From contig CP103416.1 of assembly GCA_024802545.1 (NCBI GenBank), forward strand, positions 1,798,001 to 1,862,000: a stretch of 64,000 nt of DNA. Direction: 5' to 3'. The position numbers and the translations under genes were made by a program. The notes under the pieces are model-generated. The model ran no database searches. It saw only the letters and a program-made list of their open reading frames with translations, and had not been told where the DNA came from. This DNA is from SAR92 clade bacterium H455. Lineage in GTDB: Bacteria > Pseudomonadota > Gammaproteobacteria > Pseudomonadales > Porticoccaceae. This document shows, piece after piece, positions 1-8,373 of the stretch (position 1 is the first letter of the stretch; every line of letters begins with the position of its first letter).

Positions 1-537
1 TATGGCATTGCGTTTAAAGTCCTCAGACAGCTCCTCAGCGGCGGCTATATAGCCCCACATACCAGTGCCATTGCTGCCACCAGTAGGAATTGAATAGGCT
101 TTGCTGCCCAAACCAGCGTAGTGCTCTGCCCACTGGGCAAAGAGTTTATCCAGGCTTCGATATTCATCGACACTGTAGTGGCTAATCCTGGCCCCGGCTA
201 AATGGTCGAGAAGCAGATTACCCACCGGCTTAGGTTCAATATCAGCACGCAATATCAGGTGAACCTTGAGACCCAACTGTGCACCGAGCAGTGCCACCGA
301 GCGACAGTGATTGGACTGAACACCACCAGAGGTGATCAAGGTATCGCAGCCATTGGCCAGTGCTTCAGCCAATAGAAATTCAAGCTTGCGGATTTTGTTA
401 CCAGAGGTAGCTGCACCAGTGAGATCATCCCGCTTGATCCAGATGCGCGGTCCACCAAGCTGCTGAGACAGTCGCTCTAACGGATAGAACGGCGTCGGGG
501 TCTGGGCGAGATTGAGTCTCTCTGGATAATTAATCAT
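1..537 (-). CDS. D-cysteine desulfhydrase / ACC deaminase family protein, partial
   Basis: Reading leftward from an ATG at 537, the frame stays open to the window edge, so only the first 179 residues are seen and the C-terminus is missing. The start reads MINYPERLNLAQTPTPFYPL, followed by WIKRDDLTG and the lysine motif SGNKIRKLE, where the Lys is the expected PLP Schiff-base residue. SGGVQSNHCR and PTGGSNG (phosphate and substrate loops) follow. These are family marks of the fold-type II PLP enzymes that deaminate D-cysteine or 1-aminocyclopropane-1-carboxylate. Which substrate is used cannot be told from this part. It is downstream of yajC in the same direction, separated from it by a terminator. 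Confidence 0.85.
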   Translation of the reverse strand, partial: MINYPERLNLAQTPTPFYPLERLSQQLGGPRIWIKRDDLTGAATSGNKIRKLEFLLAEALANGCDTLITSGGVQSNHCRSVALLGAQLGLKVHLILRADIEPKPVGNLLLDHLAGARISHYSVDEYRSLDKLFAQWAEHYAGLGSKAYSIPTGGSNGTGMWGYIAAAEELSEDFKRNAI

Positions 538-605
538 TTTATAACTCTCGTTAAAGCGACTCTTTTTGAAGCGGATAGTTGCAACAGGCTAGTTAAGACA
601 GCTAC

Positions 606-634
606 AAAAAAGGCCGCCTAAGCGACCTTTTTTT
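606..634 (-). terminator. bidirectional rho-independent terminator after yajC
   Basis: A near-perfect inverted repeat (AGGCCGC / GCGACCT arms around CTAA, 611-628) is flanked by an A-run on the left and a T-run on the right. It can therefore end transcription in either direction. In context it ends the leftward yajC transcript before the desulfhydrase gene. Confidence 0.75.
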
Positions 635-644
635 GATTGCGAGC

Positions 645-974
645 TTAGATCGCCTTGATAGTGCCTTTTGGCAGCACCGCGTGAACCGCGGACTTTTGAA
701 ACTTAAGCTCAAGTTTATCATTCACTTCAACCACTACATACTCACCTTCAAGCTTAACGATCTTGCCAAGTATGCCACTGGTCATGGTGACTTCGTCGCC
801 CTTGCTCAGACCGGTAATCAGATCTGTGTGCTCTTTCTGACGCTTGCGCTGGGGACGGATAATAAACAGGTACATAAAGATAAAGAGTCCGCCAAACATA
901 ATCAGCGATCCGGTAATACCTGGTTCGCCAGATCCGGCTGCCGTCTGCGCCTGTGCACTGGAAATAAAAAACAT
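645..974 (-). CDS. yajC: preprotein translocase subunit YajC
   Basis: 109 aa, the usual YajC length. One transmembrane helix lies at about residues 22-42 and is followed by the hallmark IIRPQRKRQKEH, then the small cytosolic beta domain (GDEVTMTSGILGKI). YajC is an accessory subunit of the SecDF part of the Sec protein-export machinery in the inner membrane. An AAGGA ribosome site lies 6 nt before the ATG. Oddly it is not in the usual tgt-yajC-secD-secF cluster: its neighbours are a BCP peroxiredoxin and a PLP enzyme. It may be a relocated or a second copy. Confidence 0.93.
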   Translation of the reverse strand: MFFISSAQAQTAAGSGEPGITGSLIMFGGLFIFMYLFIIRPQRKRQKEHTDLITGLSKGDEVTMTSGILGKIVKLEGEYVVVEVNDKLELKFQKSAVHAVLPKGTIKAI

Positions 975-1076
975 AGAGAGTCCTTAGAGTTAAATAATTA
1001 AGCTTGGAGTATTAGCGCCGCAACAGTCTTACGTCTTGGCAGTTAAAGTTAAAAGTCCTTTAGCCTGACCAAAGAA

Positions 1077-1550
1077 TTATAAATTCTCTTTAATCCAGGC
1101 CAATGCGTCATCGTGATGCGTTTTGGTTTTCACCTTCGCCATCACATGTTTAATCAGGCCATCTTTGCCAATCACGAAGCTGCTACGCAGCACGCCCATA
1201 TATTCGCGGCCCATAAACTTTTTCATGTCCCAGGCGCCATAGCTTTCAGTAACCTGATGATCTTCGTCGGAGAGCAGCGTAAAGTTCAACTCTTGCTTGT
1301 CTTCAAATTTCACCAGCCGATCAACTGAGTCTGGGCTGACAGCCATGACGACTGTATCCAGTTTAGCAAATTGATCTTTGCTATCGCGAATACCACAGGC
1401 CTGCACTGTGCAGCCAGGGGTCATTGCCTTGGGATAAAAATACAACAGCACGTTCTTGAAACCACGGAAGTCCGCCAGACTGACTTTTTCGCCACGCTGA
1501 TTAAATAGCGAAAAATCGCTCGCCGGCGTTCCAACTTCAGAAAATGCCAT
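1077..1550 (-). CDS. bcp: thioredoxin-dependent peroxiredoxin, BCP/PrxQ type
   Basis: 157 aa, full length for the family. It reduces hydrogen peroxide and organic peroxides with electrons from thioredoxin. The peroxidatic Cys47 sits in PKAMTPGCTVQACG and the resolving Cys52 five residues later, the spacing typical of the BCP/PrxQ subgroup. The thioredoxin fold signature FYPKAMTPGC and the C-terminal WIKENL are also typical. A GGAGAG ribosome site precedes the ATG. It lies about 100 bp upstream of yajC in the same direction; a common transcript is possible but not shown. Confidence 0.93.
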   Translation of the reverse strand: MAFSEVGTPASDFSLFNQRGEKVSLADFRGFKNVLLYFYPKAMTPGCTVQACGIRDSKDQFAKLDTVVMAVSPDSVDRLVKFEDKQELNFTLLSDEDHQVTESYGAWDMKKFMGREYMGVLRSSFVIGKDGLIKHVMAKVKTKTHHDDALAWIKENL

Positions 1551-1674
1551 GTTTCTCTCCCAATAAGAGGCTGTTTTTAAGGTCGCTTACTGTAGCAAAT
1601 TTATTGTCCCAGCCACCAGCAAAAGCGTCCCTGAGAGCTTATTTAGCGCTAAAAACAACAAAACCTACAGTTAC

Positions 1675-1708
1675 AAAAAAGCCGCTCACTCAATGAAGAA
1701 TAAACGGC
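1675..1708 (-). terminator. rho-independent terminator of mdh
   Basis: On the minus strand the arms GCCGUUUAUUC and GAGUGAGCGGC pair over 11 positions, four of them G-U wobbles, around a UUCAUU loop and run straight into six U. It lies about 40 nt after the mdh stop codon. Confidence 0.8.
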
Positions 1709-1745
1709 CCTTCTATATTGCTCATTAACAGGTCTAACAAAACAC

Positions 1746-2726
1746 TTATGGCAGCAAGTGCTGAACCGCGTCGCGCTCTTCTGTCAGTTCCTGCTGAGTT
1801 GCTGTCATCTTGGCGCGAGAGAAATCATTGATTTCAACGCCCTGAACAATTTGCCAATCGCCGTCTTTACAGACACAGGGAAAAGAGTAGATCAGACCTT
1901 CAGTGATGCCGTAGCTGCCATCGCTGTAAACGCCCATGCTAACCCAGTCGCCTTCGGCAGTTCCCAGAGCCCAGCTGCGCATATGGGCAATAGCCGCATT
2001 TGCTGCTGAAGCGGCACTTGAGGCACCACGGGCTTTAATAATCGCTGCGCCACGCTGCTGTACAACAGGAATAAAGTCATTCTCATACCAGTCCTGATCA
2101 ACCATATCGATGGCAGCACTGCCGTTGACTTTAGTCTGGTGAATATCGGGATACTGTGTCGCCGAGTGATTGCCCCAGATGGTCATGTGAGTCACGTCAT
2201 TGATCGTGGTGCCAGTCTTAGCTGCGATTTGGCTCAGAGCGCGGTTGTGATCGAGACGAGTCATAGCAGTAAACTGACGTGGATTGATCGACGGCGCGTT
2301 GCGCTGTGCAATCAAAGAGTTAGTGTTAGCAGGGTTGCCGACAACCAAAACCTTAATGTCTTTTGACGCATTGGCGTCGATCGCTTTGCCCTGGGCAGAG
2401 AAGATCGCAGCGTTGGCTTCGAGCAAGTCTTTGCGCTCCATACCGGGACCACGAGGACGGGCGCCCACTAAGAGTGCGTAATCAGTGTTTTTAAACGCCA
2501 CTGCCGCGTCGTCAGTGCAAACCATGTCGGTGAGCAGTGGGAAAGCGCAGTCTTCAAGTTCCATGGCCACACCTTTCAGTGCTTCCAATGCTGGAGTAAT
2601 CTCAAGCATTTGCAAAATAACCGGCTGATCAGTGCCAAGCATTTCGCCAGCGGCGATACGGAACAATAGAGAGTAGCTAATTTGGCCTGCGGCCCCTGTG
2701 ACAGTAACGCGAACGGGTGATTTCAA
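1746..2726 (-). CDS. mdh: malate dehydrogenase (NAD)
   Basis: 326 aa. Interconverts malate and oxaloacetate in the TCA cycle. It belongs to the cytosol-like (type 2) malate dehydrogenases, not the E. coli type. The NAD loop TGAAGQI is at residues 10-16, the mobile substrate loop [15 protein letters not shown] starts near residue 88, the R-D pair is in MTRLDHNR (157-159), and the proton-relay His187 is in [12 protein letters not shown]. The start codon is TTG at 2726, supported by a GGAGAA ribosome site just upstream and by the fit to the family N-terminus. It is monocistronic, with a strong terminator behind it. Confidence 0.95.
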   Translation of the reverse strand: MKSPVRVTVTGAAGQISYSLLFRIAAGEMLGTDQPVILQMLEITPALEALKGVAMELEDCAFPLLTDMVCTDDAAVAFKNTDYALLVGARPRGPGMERKDLLEANAAIFSAQGKAIDANASKDIKVLVVGNPANTNSLIAQRNAPSINPRQFTAMTRLDHNRALSQIAAKTGTTINDVTHMTIWGNHSATQYPDIHQTKVNGSAAIDMVDQDWYENDFIPVVQQRGAAIIKARGASSAASAANAAIAHMRSWALGTAEGDWVSMGVYSDGSYGITEGLIYSFPCVCKDGDWQIVQGVEINDFSRAKMTATQQELTEERDAVQHLLP

Positions 2727-2905
2727 GATGGTTCTCCGGGAAAGTTATGTAGGCCTAATGTGGAGCAGCATACTAGTTGCTCCATTTCGGCCGGCTATTA
2801 TAAGGATGCACAGCTAAAATGCATCATTACCAGACTAATGGGGATCATTTTCAGAAGCAATAATCCCTTCTTCGATGGTTTGCTGGCATCTGTTGCGCCC
2901 TGGGA

Positions 2906-3529
2906 CTAAGCGCAGAGTTCTTTGTAAGTGGCCAGCATGCGGGCATAGAGCTGATCTTTAAAGTCGCTAGCTGACGTATCCAGCTGCGCCACTATATCCA
3001 CCAAGTGCTCATTATCTTCTTTACCGCCCCACTGCTTTTGGTAGCTACCATCCTGATAGCCGTGATCCTGACGGAAGAAATTGAGCACGTTCTTGCCTAC
3101 ATAGCCGACGTAGAGCTGCTCAAAGTCCATATCTATGCCCTGCATCAGCTTGGCAAAGCGCACAGCGTCAAAGCTTTTGCTAGACAGGGTGTATTCGGTA
3201 AAGTCTTCTAGATCAACGCGGAAGTCGCCAGTTTTCTGTGGTGTAGCGAATGCAGCAGTGACCTGCTCGGCGATAGATTCTGCTGAATCGCCCTTCAATA
3301 GCATAATACTCAAGCCAAAGTGCCAAATATCCACCAGCTCAAGGGCGATCTGGCCAATATCTGGGTTCTGCTTTTTCCACCACTTCCAGCCCCAGTGATC
3401 AAGCAGCTCGGCACATTCGACCCAGATGGCGCGGTACCATTCAAAATTTTGCGCCTGCCACTGAGCATGGACCTTGGTGTTCATGTCGTTCTGCAGTTCA
3501 AGCATGGTTAAAAGCTGTTGCTGTTTCAT
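2906..3529 (-). CDS. dut: dimeric all-alpha dUTP diphosphatase
   Basis: 207 aa. Hydrolyses dUTP to dUMP and pyrophosphate, keeping uracil out of DNA and feeding dTMP synthesis. It is not the trimeric E. coli Dut but the unrelated all-alpha dimeric family (MazG-like fold). Metal-binding acidic motifs are visible as ECAELLDHWGWKWW (residues 38-51) and ELVDIWHF (64-71), and later EDFTEY and YVGKNVLNFFRQDHGY. A GGGAAT ribosome site is upstream of the ATG. It starts a leftward run but is separated from mdh by about 180 bp. The family call is clear; the symbol is by function. Confidence 0.85.
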   Translation of the reverse strand: MKQQQLLTMLELQNDMNTKVHAQWQAQNFEWYRAIWVECAELLDHWGWKWWKKQNPDIGQIALELVDIWHFGLSIMLLKGDSAESIAEQVTAAFATPQKTGDFRVDLEDFTEYTLSSKSFDAVRFAKLMQGIDMDFEQLYVGYVGKNVLNFFRQDHGYQDGSYQKQWGGKEDNEHLVDIVAQLDTSASDFKDQLYARMLATYKELCA

Positions 3530-3568
3530 CTGTAATTCCCAGTTTTAGGTTACTGCTGTGGATTAATT

Positions 3569-4246
3569 TTAGCCGCGCACAAAGCTATTGTTCTGCTTCT
3601 CTGTGCCGATGGTCGTGCTGGCGCCATGGCCGGTAATCACAACCGCATCATCGTGCAGTGTGTAGAGTCGCTGGCTGATGGATTGTTTGATCTCATCAAA
3701 ATTTCCTCCAGGCAAGTCTGTGCGACCAATGCTGCCCTGAAACAAGGTATCGCCAGCAATTAAGGTTTTGTATTCATCGAACCAAAAGCTCACTGAGCCC
3801 GGCGTGTGCCCGGGTGTGTGTATGGCAACAGCACCACAGCAGTCGAAAGACTGATCGTCGGTTATATAGTGGTCTGGCTCTGGCAATGACACCGTCGGCA
3901 CACCAAACAGAGCGCACTGCTCTTCGACCATATCCCAGAGGAACTGATCGCCTTTGTGCAGATAGATCGGCGCGCCGGTGGCGTTTTTGATTTCACCTGC
4001 GGCCAAAATATGATCCAGGTGAGCATGAGTGTGAATGATCGCCACCACTTTAAGGTTTAACTCTTTTAACAGCGCCAATATCTTGTCCGCATCACCACCG
4101 GGATCAACCACCAGAGCTCGACCGCTGAGTCGATCGCCGATTACTGAGCAGTTGCACTGCAGTGGACCCACGGGAAAGGTGCGAATAATAAAATTGGACT
4201 GAGCTGTAGTGGAGCTCTGAGTATCAGTATTTGTCAGATCGGTCAT
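3569..4246 (-). CDS. MBL-fold metallo-hydrolase, YcbL/glyoxalase II-like
   Basis: 225 aa metallo-beta-lactamase fold hydrolase. The metal motif HAHLDH is at residues 74-79, followed by HTPGHTPGSVSFW, GDTLFQGSIGRTDLPGG and ITGHGAST, which together supply the binuclear metal ligands. The GSIGRTDLPGG segment is typical of the YcbL subgroup of glyoxalase II-like thioesterases. The substrate is unknown. It starts 11 nt after the tatD stop codon, so the two are probably co-transcribed. Confidence 0.88.
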   Translation of the reverse strand: MTDLTNTDTQSSTTAQSNFIIRTFPVGPLQCNCSVIGDRLSGRALVVDPGGDADKILALLKELNLKVVAIIHTHAHLDHILAAGEIKNATGAPIYLHKGDQFLWDMVEEQCALFGVPTVSLPEPDHYITDDQSFDCCGAVAIHTPGHTPGSVSFWFDEYKTLIAGDTLFQGSIGRTDLPGGNFDEIKQSISQRLYTLHDDAVVITGHGASTTIGTEKQNNSFVRG

Positions 4247-4257
4247 TATGGCTTTCT

Positions 4258-5034
4258 CTAAGCAGGTATTTGGAAAAGACGGTTAAAGTTATCGGTGGTG
4301 GCACTGGCTAGTTGCTCGAGACTAATACCACGGAGATCGGCCATGCACTGGGCCACTTCGCGAACATACTGGGGTTCATTTTGTGAGCCGCGGTGGGGAA
4401 CCGGCGCCAACCAAGGCGAGTCAGTTTCAACTAGTATACGATCCAATGGGACTTTTACGGCAACATCCCGGAGCTCTTTGGCATTGGTGAAGGTGACAAT
4501 TCCCGAGAAGGAGATATAAAACCCCAACTCTAGGGCCTGTTGAGCCATCTCCCAGGTTTCAGTAAAACAGTGCATCACTCCGCCGGCAGATGGACGGTGT
4601 TTCCGCATCAGCTCGATGGTTTCTTCCCGGGCATCACGGGTGTGGATAATTACTGGTTTAGCGATTTCCTGGCAGGCTAAAAGGTGATTAACGAAACTCT
4701 GGCGCTGCCAGTCAATGGTCTCACTACTGTAAAAGTTGTCTAAGCCGGTTTCGCCTATGGCAACCACGCGAGGCTGCTGGGCTAGCTCAACTAGCTCATC
4801 GATGCTCGGCACTGGCTGTGGGATTTTCTGTAAGGGGTGAACGCCCACCGAGGAGTAGACGTTATCAAATTGTGCGGTGAGCTCAATCAGTGAGCGGGAG
4901 GTGGTCAGATCCACGGCGACACTGAGAAAGTGGCTGATACCGCGAGCCTGAGCTGCGTCGATTACGCCGTTGAGACCGCCCTCTCGATCGCTTAAATCCA
5001 AGTGATCCAGATGACAGTGAGAGTCTACCAGCAT
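4258..5034 (-). CDS. TatD-family metal-dependent hydrolase (YcfH-like)
   Basis: 258 aa amidohydrolase-fold protein, the usual TatD length. Metal ligands are visible in DSHCHLDH (residues 4-11), GETGLDNFY, VIIHTRDA, GVMHCFTET and VETDSPWL. TatD/YcfH proteins are cytosolic Mg-dependent 3'-5' nucleases, and D-aminoacyl-tRNA deacylase activity has also been reported in the family. The position next to pilZ-holB-tmk is conserved in gammaproteobacteria and matches the YcfH branch. Confidence 0.92.
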   Translation of the reverse strand: MLVDSHCHLDHLDLSDREGGLNGVIDAAQARGISHFLSVAVDLTTSRSLIELTAQFDNVYSSVGVHPLQKIPQPVPSIDELVELAQQPRVVAIGETGLDNFYSSETIDWQRQSFVNHLLACQEIAKPVIIHTRDAREETIELMRKHRPSAGGVMHCFTETWEMAQQALELGFYISFSGIVTFTNAKELRDVAVKVPLDRILVETDSPWLAPVPHRGSQNEPQYVREVAQCMADLRGISLEQLASATTDNFNRLFQIPA

Positions 5035-5064
5035 AGCGTAAGAGGTCTTTTTTAGGATTGATTA

Positions 5065-5409
5065 CTACATAGTGAGTGTAGGCTTGTGAGAGTGTACCGT
5101 ACCGGTAAGAGCCTGTTCAATATCAACTTTTAATTCTTCGTGGTCGGGGCTCAATTGAACACCCACACCCTCCTGCTTAAAACTCGCGGAACCTTTGTGA
5201 GTAACCCAGACCACCTTGCCGGTCATAGGTATTGGCTCGGGGCGCAAATAGATACTTAACAGAAAGAAAATATCGTCCCCTAACTCATAACTTTTTGTTG
5301 TCGGGACAAATACGCCGCCCCCCTGAACAAATGCCATGTAGTGTTCATACAGTACATCTTCACTATTTATTTCTACGGATAAAATACCGCCTTTGCCACC
5401 TTTAAACAT
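5065..5409 (-). CDS. pilZ: PilZ-domain type IV pilus assembly protein
   Basis: 114 aa single PilZ domain. It matches the original PilZ protein, whose gene lies beside holB in Pseudomonas, and is needed there for type IV pilus assembly. Visible family features are the segment GGVFVPTTKSYELGDD, a hydrophobic strand, and KVVWVTHKGS followed by GVGVQLS. The RxxxR and DxSxxG motifs that bind cyclic-di-GMP are absent, as in PilZ proper. It is followed 30 nt later by tatD. The AAGGG site upstream fits the ATG at 5409. Confidence 0.85.
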   Translation of the reverse strand: MFKGGKGGILSVEINSEDVLYEHYMAFVQGGGVFVPTTKSYELGDDIFFLLSIYLRPEPIPMTGKVVWVTHKGSASFKQEGVGVQLSPDHEELKVDIEQALTGTVHSHKPTLTM

Positions 5410-5498
5410 CCTTTTTGCCCTTTGTCCCTAAGCTGTTTTGAGCTTAGCACGAAAAACTTGGCTGCACTGACAATGTGATTTTGGTTAGCGGATATTTT

Positions 5499-5530
5499 GC
5501 TCCGCTATAAGGCTATTATTTCGCTCCGCT
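5499..5530. repeat. 8-bp direct repeat GCTCCGCT
   Basis: The octamer GCTCCGCT occurs at 5499-5506 and 5523-5530, 24 bp apart, in the holB-pilZ gap. Its role is unknown. It may simply be drift in a noncoding spacer. Confidence 0.4.
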
Positions 5531-5568
5531 GCAAAGCTGCCACCTCAACCCGCTACAACACTGTCATC

Positions 5569-5600
5569 CCGGCCTCAATGGAGGGATCTCATGAGGCCGG
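5569..5600. repeat. REP-like hairpin with perfect 9-bp arms
   Basis: CCGGCCTCA (5569-5577) and TGAGGCCGG (5592-5600) are perfect inverted repeats around a 14-nt loop. A second overlapping pair ATCCC / GGGAT (5566-5570, 5583-5587) allows an alternative fold. There is no T-run, so it is unlikely to be a rho-independent terminator. The 285-bp gap between holB and pilZ otherwise holds only the 8-bp direct repeat. Its form resembles the dispersed extragenic palindromes of many proteobacteria; only a genome-wide count could show that it is one. Confidence 0.5.
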
Positions 5601-5694
5601 CAGAGAATCTGACGATCGGCTTGATGTTCAAGAGTTCCTTCAGCTCTGCCCAGAATGGCAGGATTGAGTGCCAATCAGCAGTACAGTTAACGAT

Positions 5695-6630
5695 CTACCT
5701 AGGCACCTTAAACACCATCACCCAATCCATAAATAGCTCTTCCCACAACAATTGCAGGTTAGGATTATTACCACTGACTATCCAATTCCGTGCCAGCAGC
5801 AACTTATCGGAAAAACCAAATATTGCAGTATTAGGCTTGTCCGCTAGCTCGGTTGTGGCCAAGCGATGAATATATCGACTAAACCAATCTATAGACAGTT
5901 CACCGTCAAGCTTGTGACATTGCTGTGCCGCTGCCAGTGGTGACACAGAGCCATCGGCAACCGCGGCTATAAGCTTTTCAAACTCCTGTCGCTGTTCCAA
6001 GTTATCACTTTGCAGATAGTCCAGCGCCAGCAGTGGTCGACCACCTGCAAGGGGCAAAACCTGCTCTGCGGCACTGCGATCATTAGTCACACCAGTAAGC
6101 CACTGAAGGGCAATATCAGTTTCTGGGGTTGGCATACTGAGCTTTTGACAGCGGCTGCGAATGGTTGCGGACAGCCTGCTGGGTCTATGGGATACCAATA
6201 TCAATAACGTTTTACTCTGGGGCTCCTCAAGATTTTTTAGCAGCGCGTTGGCCGCATTGACGTTCATCGCTTCCGCTGGCGCAATAATCGCCACCTTCCA
6301 ACCACCCTGCTGTGCAGTTTTGCTCAGGGATTCGCAGAGCTTACGCACCGGATCAATCTTGATTGCCTTGCCCTTCTCTTCGGGTTCGAGATAGCGCATA
6401 TCTGGATGACTGCCTGCAGTGAAGAGATTGCAGGTCTTACAGGCGCCGCAGGCGTACTTGACCATTTCTGCGGAACACATCAGACGCTGGGCCAGGGCCG
6501 TTGCCAATCGCAATTTGCCTATACCCTGATCGCCGCTGATCAATAGAGCATGGGGCAGACGGCCGCTATCGATACTGCTATTCAAAGAAACCCATGCATC
6601 CTCATGCCAGGGCAGAGGCAGAGCTGACAC
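5695..6630 (-). CDS. holB: DNA polymerase III subunit delta'
   Basis: About 311 aa clamp-loader subunit that, with delta and tau/gamma, opens and loads the beta clamp. Visible are the P-loop-derived GDQGIGKLRLA, four zinc-site cysteines in the C..C..C..C cluster around YACGACKTCNLF, EAMNVNAANALLKNLEEP, and the SRC motif in TIRSRCQKL. I chose the GTG at 6630, which overlaps the tmk stop (TAGTG) and has GGGAG 8 nt upstream. A TTG at 6645 would add five residues. This is the usual gammaproteobacterial tmk-holB-pilZ order. Confidence 0.93.
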   Translation of the reverse strand: MSALPLPWHEDAWVSLNSSIDSGRLPHALLISGDQGIGKLRLATALAQRLMCSAEMVKYACGACKTCNLFTAGSHPDMRYLEPEEKGKAIKIDPVRKLCESLSKTAQQGGWKVAIIAPAEAMNVNAANALLKNLEEPQSKTLLILVSHRPSRLSATIRSRCQKLSMPTPETDIALQWLTGVTNDRSAAEQVLPLAGGRPLLALDYLQSDNLEQRQEFEKLIAAVADGSVSPLAAAQQCHKLDGELSIDWFSRYIHRLATTELADKPNTAIFGFSDKLLLARNWIVSGNNPNLQLLWEELFMDWVMVFKVPR

Positions 6631-7256
6631 TAAACGCGCTCCCAAAAAGTTTCGAGGGTCTGGGTGATCTGGGCCTGAACGCCTTCGAGTGAGAGGGATG
6701 CATCGATTACCACGCAGCGTTGTGGGTTGTCCTGGGCAATCTGCAGATAGCGATTGCGTACGCGCTCAAAAAACTCCACCTGCTCCTGTTCAAAACGGTC
6801 GGGAGTACTGCGCTCGCTGGCACGGGATAGGCCGATATGCACCGGGATATCGAGAATAAGGGTTAGGTCTGGCTGCAGGCTGCCCTGCACTATCAACTCG
6901 AGCTCTCTGATGAGGTCTTGGCGCATATGACGGCCAGCGCCCTGATAGGCGTAAGTGGCATCGGTAAAACGGTCACAGAGCACCCAGGCGCCCTCACTGA
7001 GCATCGGCTCGATCACTTGGTTGAGATGTTGCGCTCGGGCGGCAAACATCAGTAGCAGTTCTGCGGTACTGGATACAGACTCCTCTCTCGGCGCCAGCAG
7101 CAACTCGCGGATCTGCTCCGCCAGAGGTGTGCCGCCAGGTTCTCTGGTGCAACCATAGCTGAGCTTTTTACCGTCCATCCAGTCCTGGATAAATTTGATA
7201 TTGGTGGTCTTGCCGACGCCTTCGGTGCCTTCAATGGTAATAAATTTTCCACGCAT
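6630..7256 (-). CDS. tmk: thymidylate kinase
   Basis: 208 aa. Phosphorylates dTMP to dTDP in the cytosol. The P-loop EGTEGVGKTTN is at residues 10-20, the DR[FY] motif is in CDRFTDATYAYQG, and the lid RASERSTPDRFEQE carries the arginines typical of E. coli-type (class II) TMP kinases. It shares one base with the holB start, so the two are translationally coupled. Confidence 0.96.
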   Translation of the reverse strand: MRGKFITIEGTEGVGKTTNIKFIQDWMDGKKLSYGCTREPGGTPLAEQIRELLLAPREESVSSTAELLLMFAARAQHLNQVIEPMLSEGAWVLCDRFTDATYAYQGAGRHMRQDLIRELELIVQGSLQPDLTLILDIPVHIGLSRASERSTPDRFEQEQVEFFERVRNRYLQIAQDNPQRCVVIDASLSLEGVQAQITQTLETFWERV

Positions 7257-7329
7257 CTGATTTCCGACCCTGCACCTAGTTTTTGATCGCCCTATTGTGA
7301 CGATTTGAGAGCCTACTGTCTGCCCTGGT

Positions 7330-8373
7330 TTAGTTTTTAGCCTTTGGCGCCGACTGATAATCCACTGCGCGCTGGTTTATTTGGTATTGCCGCACTGCCT
7401 TTTGGTGCTCTTCAAGACTATCAGAGAAATGGTGTCCACCGTCACCCCGGGCCACAAAGTAGAGACTGGTGCCGGCCTCAGGATGCAGTGCCGCCTCGAT
7501 TGCAGCAGCACTGGGCATGGCGATGGGTGTCGGCGGCAAGCCATTTATACGATAGGTGTTATGAGGGGTCAGCATCTTGAGATGCTGGCGCGTAATGTTG
7601 CCCTTATAGGCATTGCCCAGACCGTAGATCACTGTTGGATCGGTCTGCAGGCGCATGCCCTTGTCGAGACGACGAACAAAAACACCGGCTATAGCGGCTC
7701 TCTCCGCTACCTGTCCGGTCTCTTTTTCCACTATGGAGGCCATAATCAATGCGTCATAGGCACTGGCATAGGGTAAGCCCTGCTCCCTACCCTGCCATGC
7801 CTGGTCCAGCACCTGGAGCATTTTGCGGTGGGCTCTGGCGACTATATCCAGGGCACTATCCTCGTGGGTATAGCTGTAGGTATCTGGGAATAGCCAGCCC
7901 TCAGGATGGGCTTTGTCAATATTGGCGGCAGTCATTATCTGCCCTTGGCTTAAGCCGCGAATATCGGCGAATTGCTCAACAGTGGCCAGCTGCGTGATCC
8001 ACTGCTGGAAATTCCATCCCTCAGGGAAAGTAATCTGATAGCTGATCACTGCACCGCGATTAAATTTTTCCAGCAGCTGCAGTGCCGTTTCGCCGGACTC
8101 AATCTGGTAGTGACCAGCCTGTATTGCTGCGCGCCCAGAGACCCGTGCGTAGAGGCTGAGCAGTTTTGGATGAGACAGAATCTCGCGTTTATGCAGCTGA
8201 CGATTCACCTGGGTCAGGCTGCTGCCTTTATCCACCTGCCAAACCAAAGCAGCCTGTCCTTGCTGCAGCTCAATCGGCTCCTGGAGCTCGTAATAGCCTA
8301 ACAGTGCAAGTCCTAAAGCACAGGCCAGAAAAGCCGTGAGCAGCGCTAAACTGCCTAACAGTCGCCTTAGCAT
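7330..8373 (-). CDS. mltG: endolytic murein transglycosylase MltG
   Basis: 347 aa. Cleaves nascent peptidoglycan strands endolytically at the inner membrane and is thought to set glycan length. An N-terminal membrane anchor is at about residues 7-27. A LysM-like part follows (VDKGSSLTQVNRQL), then the YceG catalytic domain with ASIVEKETG, whose first Glu is the catalytic residue in E. coli, and RLDKGMRLQTDPTVIYGLG. Its start overlaps the end of pabC by 7 bp, the usual pabC-mltG-tmk arrangement. Confidence 0.95.
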   Translation of the reverse strand: MLRRLLGSLALLTAFLACALGLALLGYYELQEPIELQQGQAALVWQVDKGSSLTQVNRQLHKREILSHPKLLSLYARVSGRAAIQAGHYQIESGETALQLLEKFNRGAVISYQITFPEGWNFQQWITQLATVEQFADIRGLSQGQIMTAANIDKAHPEGWLFPDTYSYTHEDSALDIVARAHRKMLQVLDQAWQGREQGLPYASAYDALIMASIVEKETGQVAERAAIAGVFVRRLDKGMRLQTDPTVIYGLGNAYKGNITRQHLKMLTPHNTYRINGLPPTPIAMPSAAAIEAALHPEAGTSLYFVARGDGGHHFSDSLEEHQKAVRQYQINQRAVDYQSAPKAKN

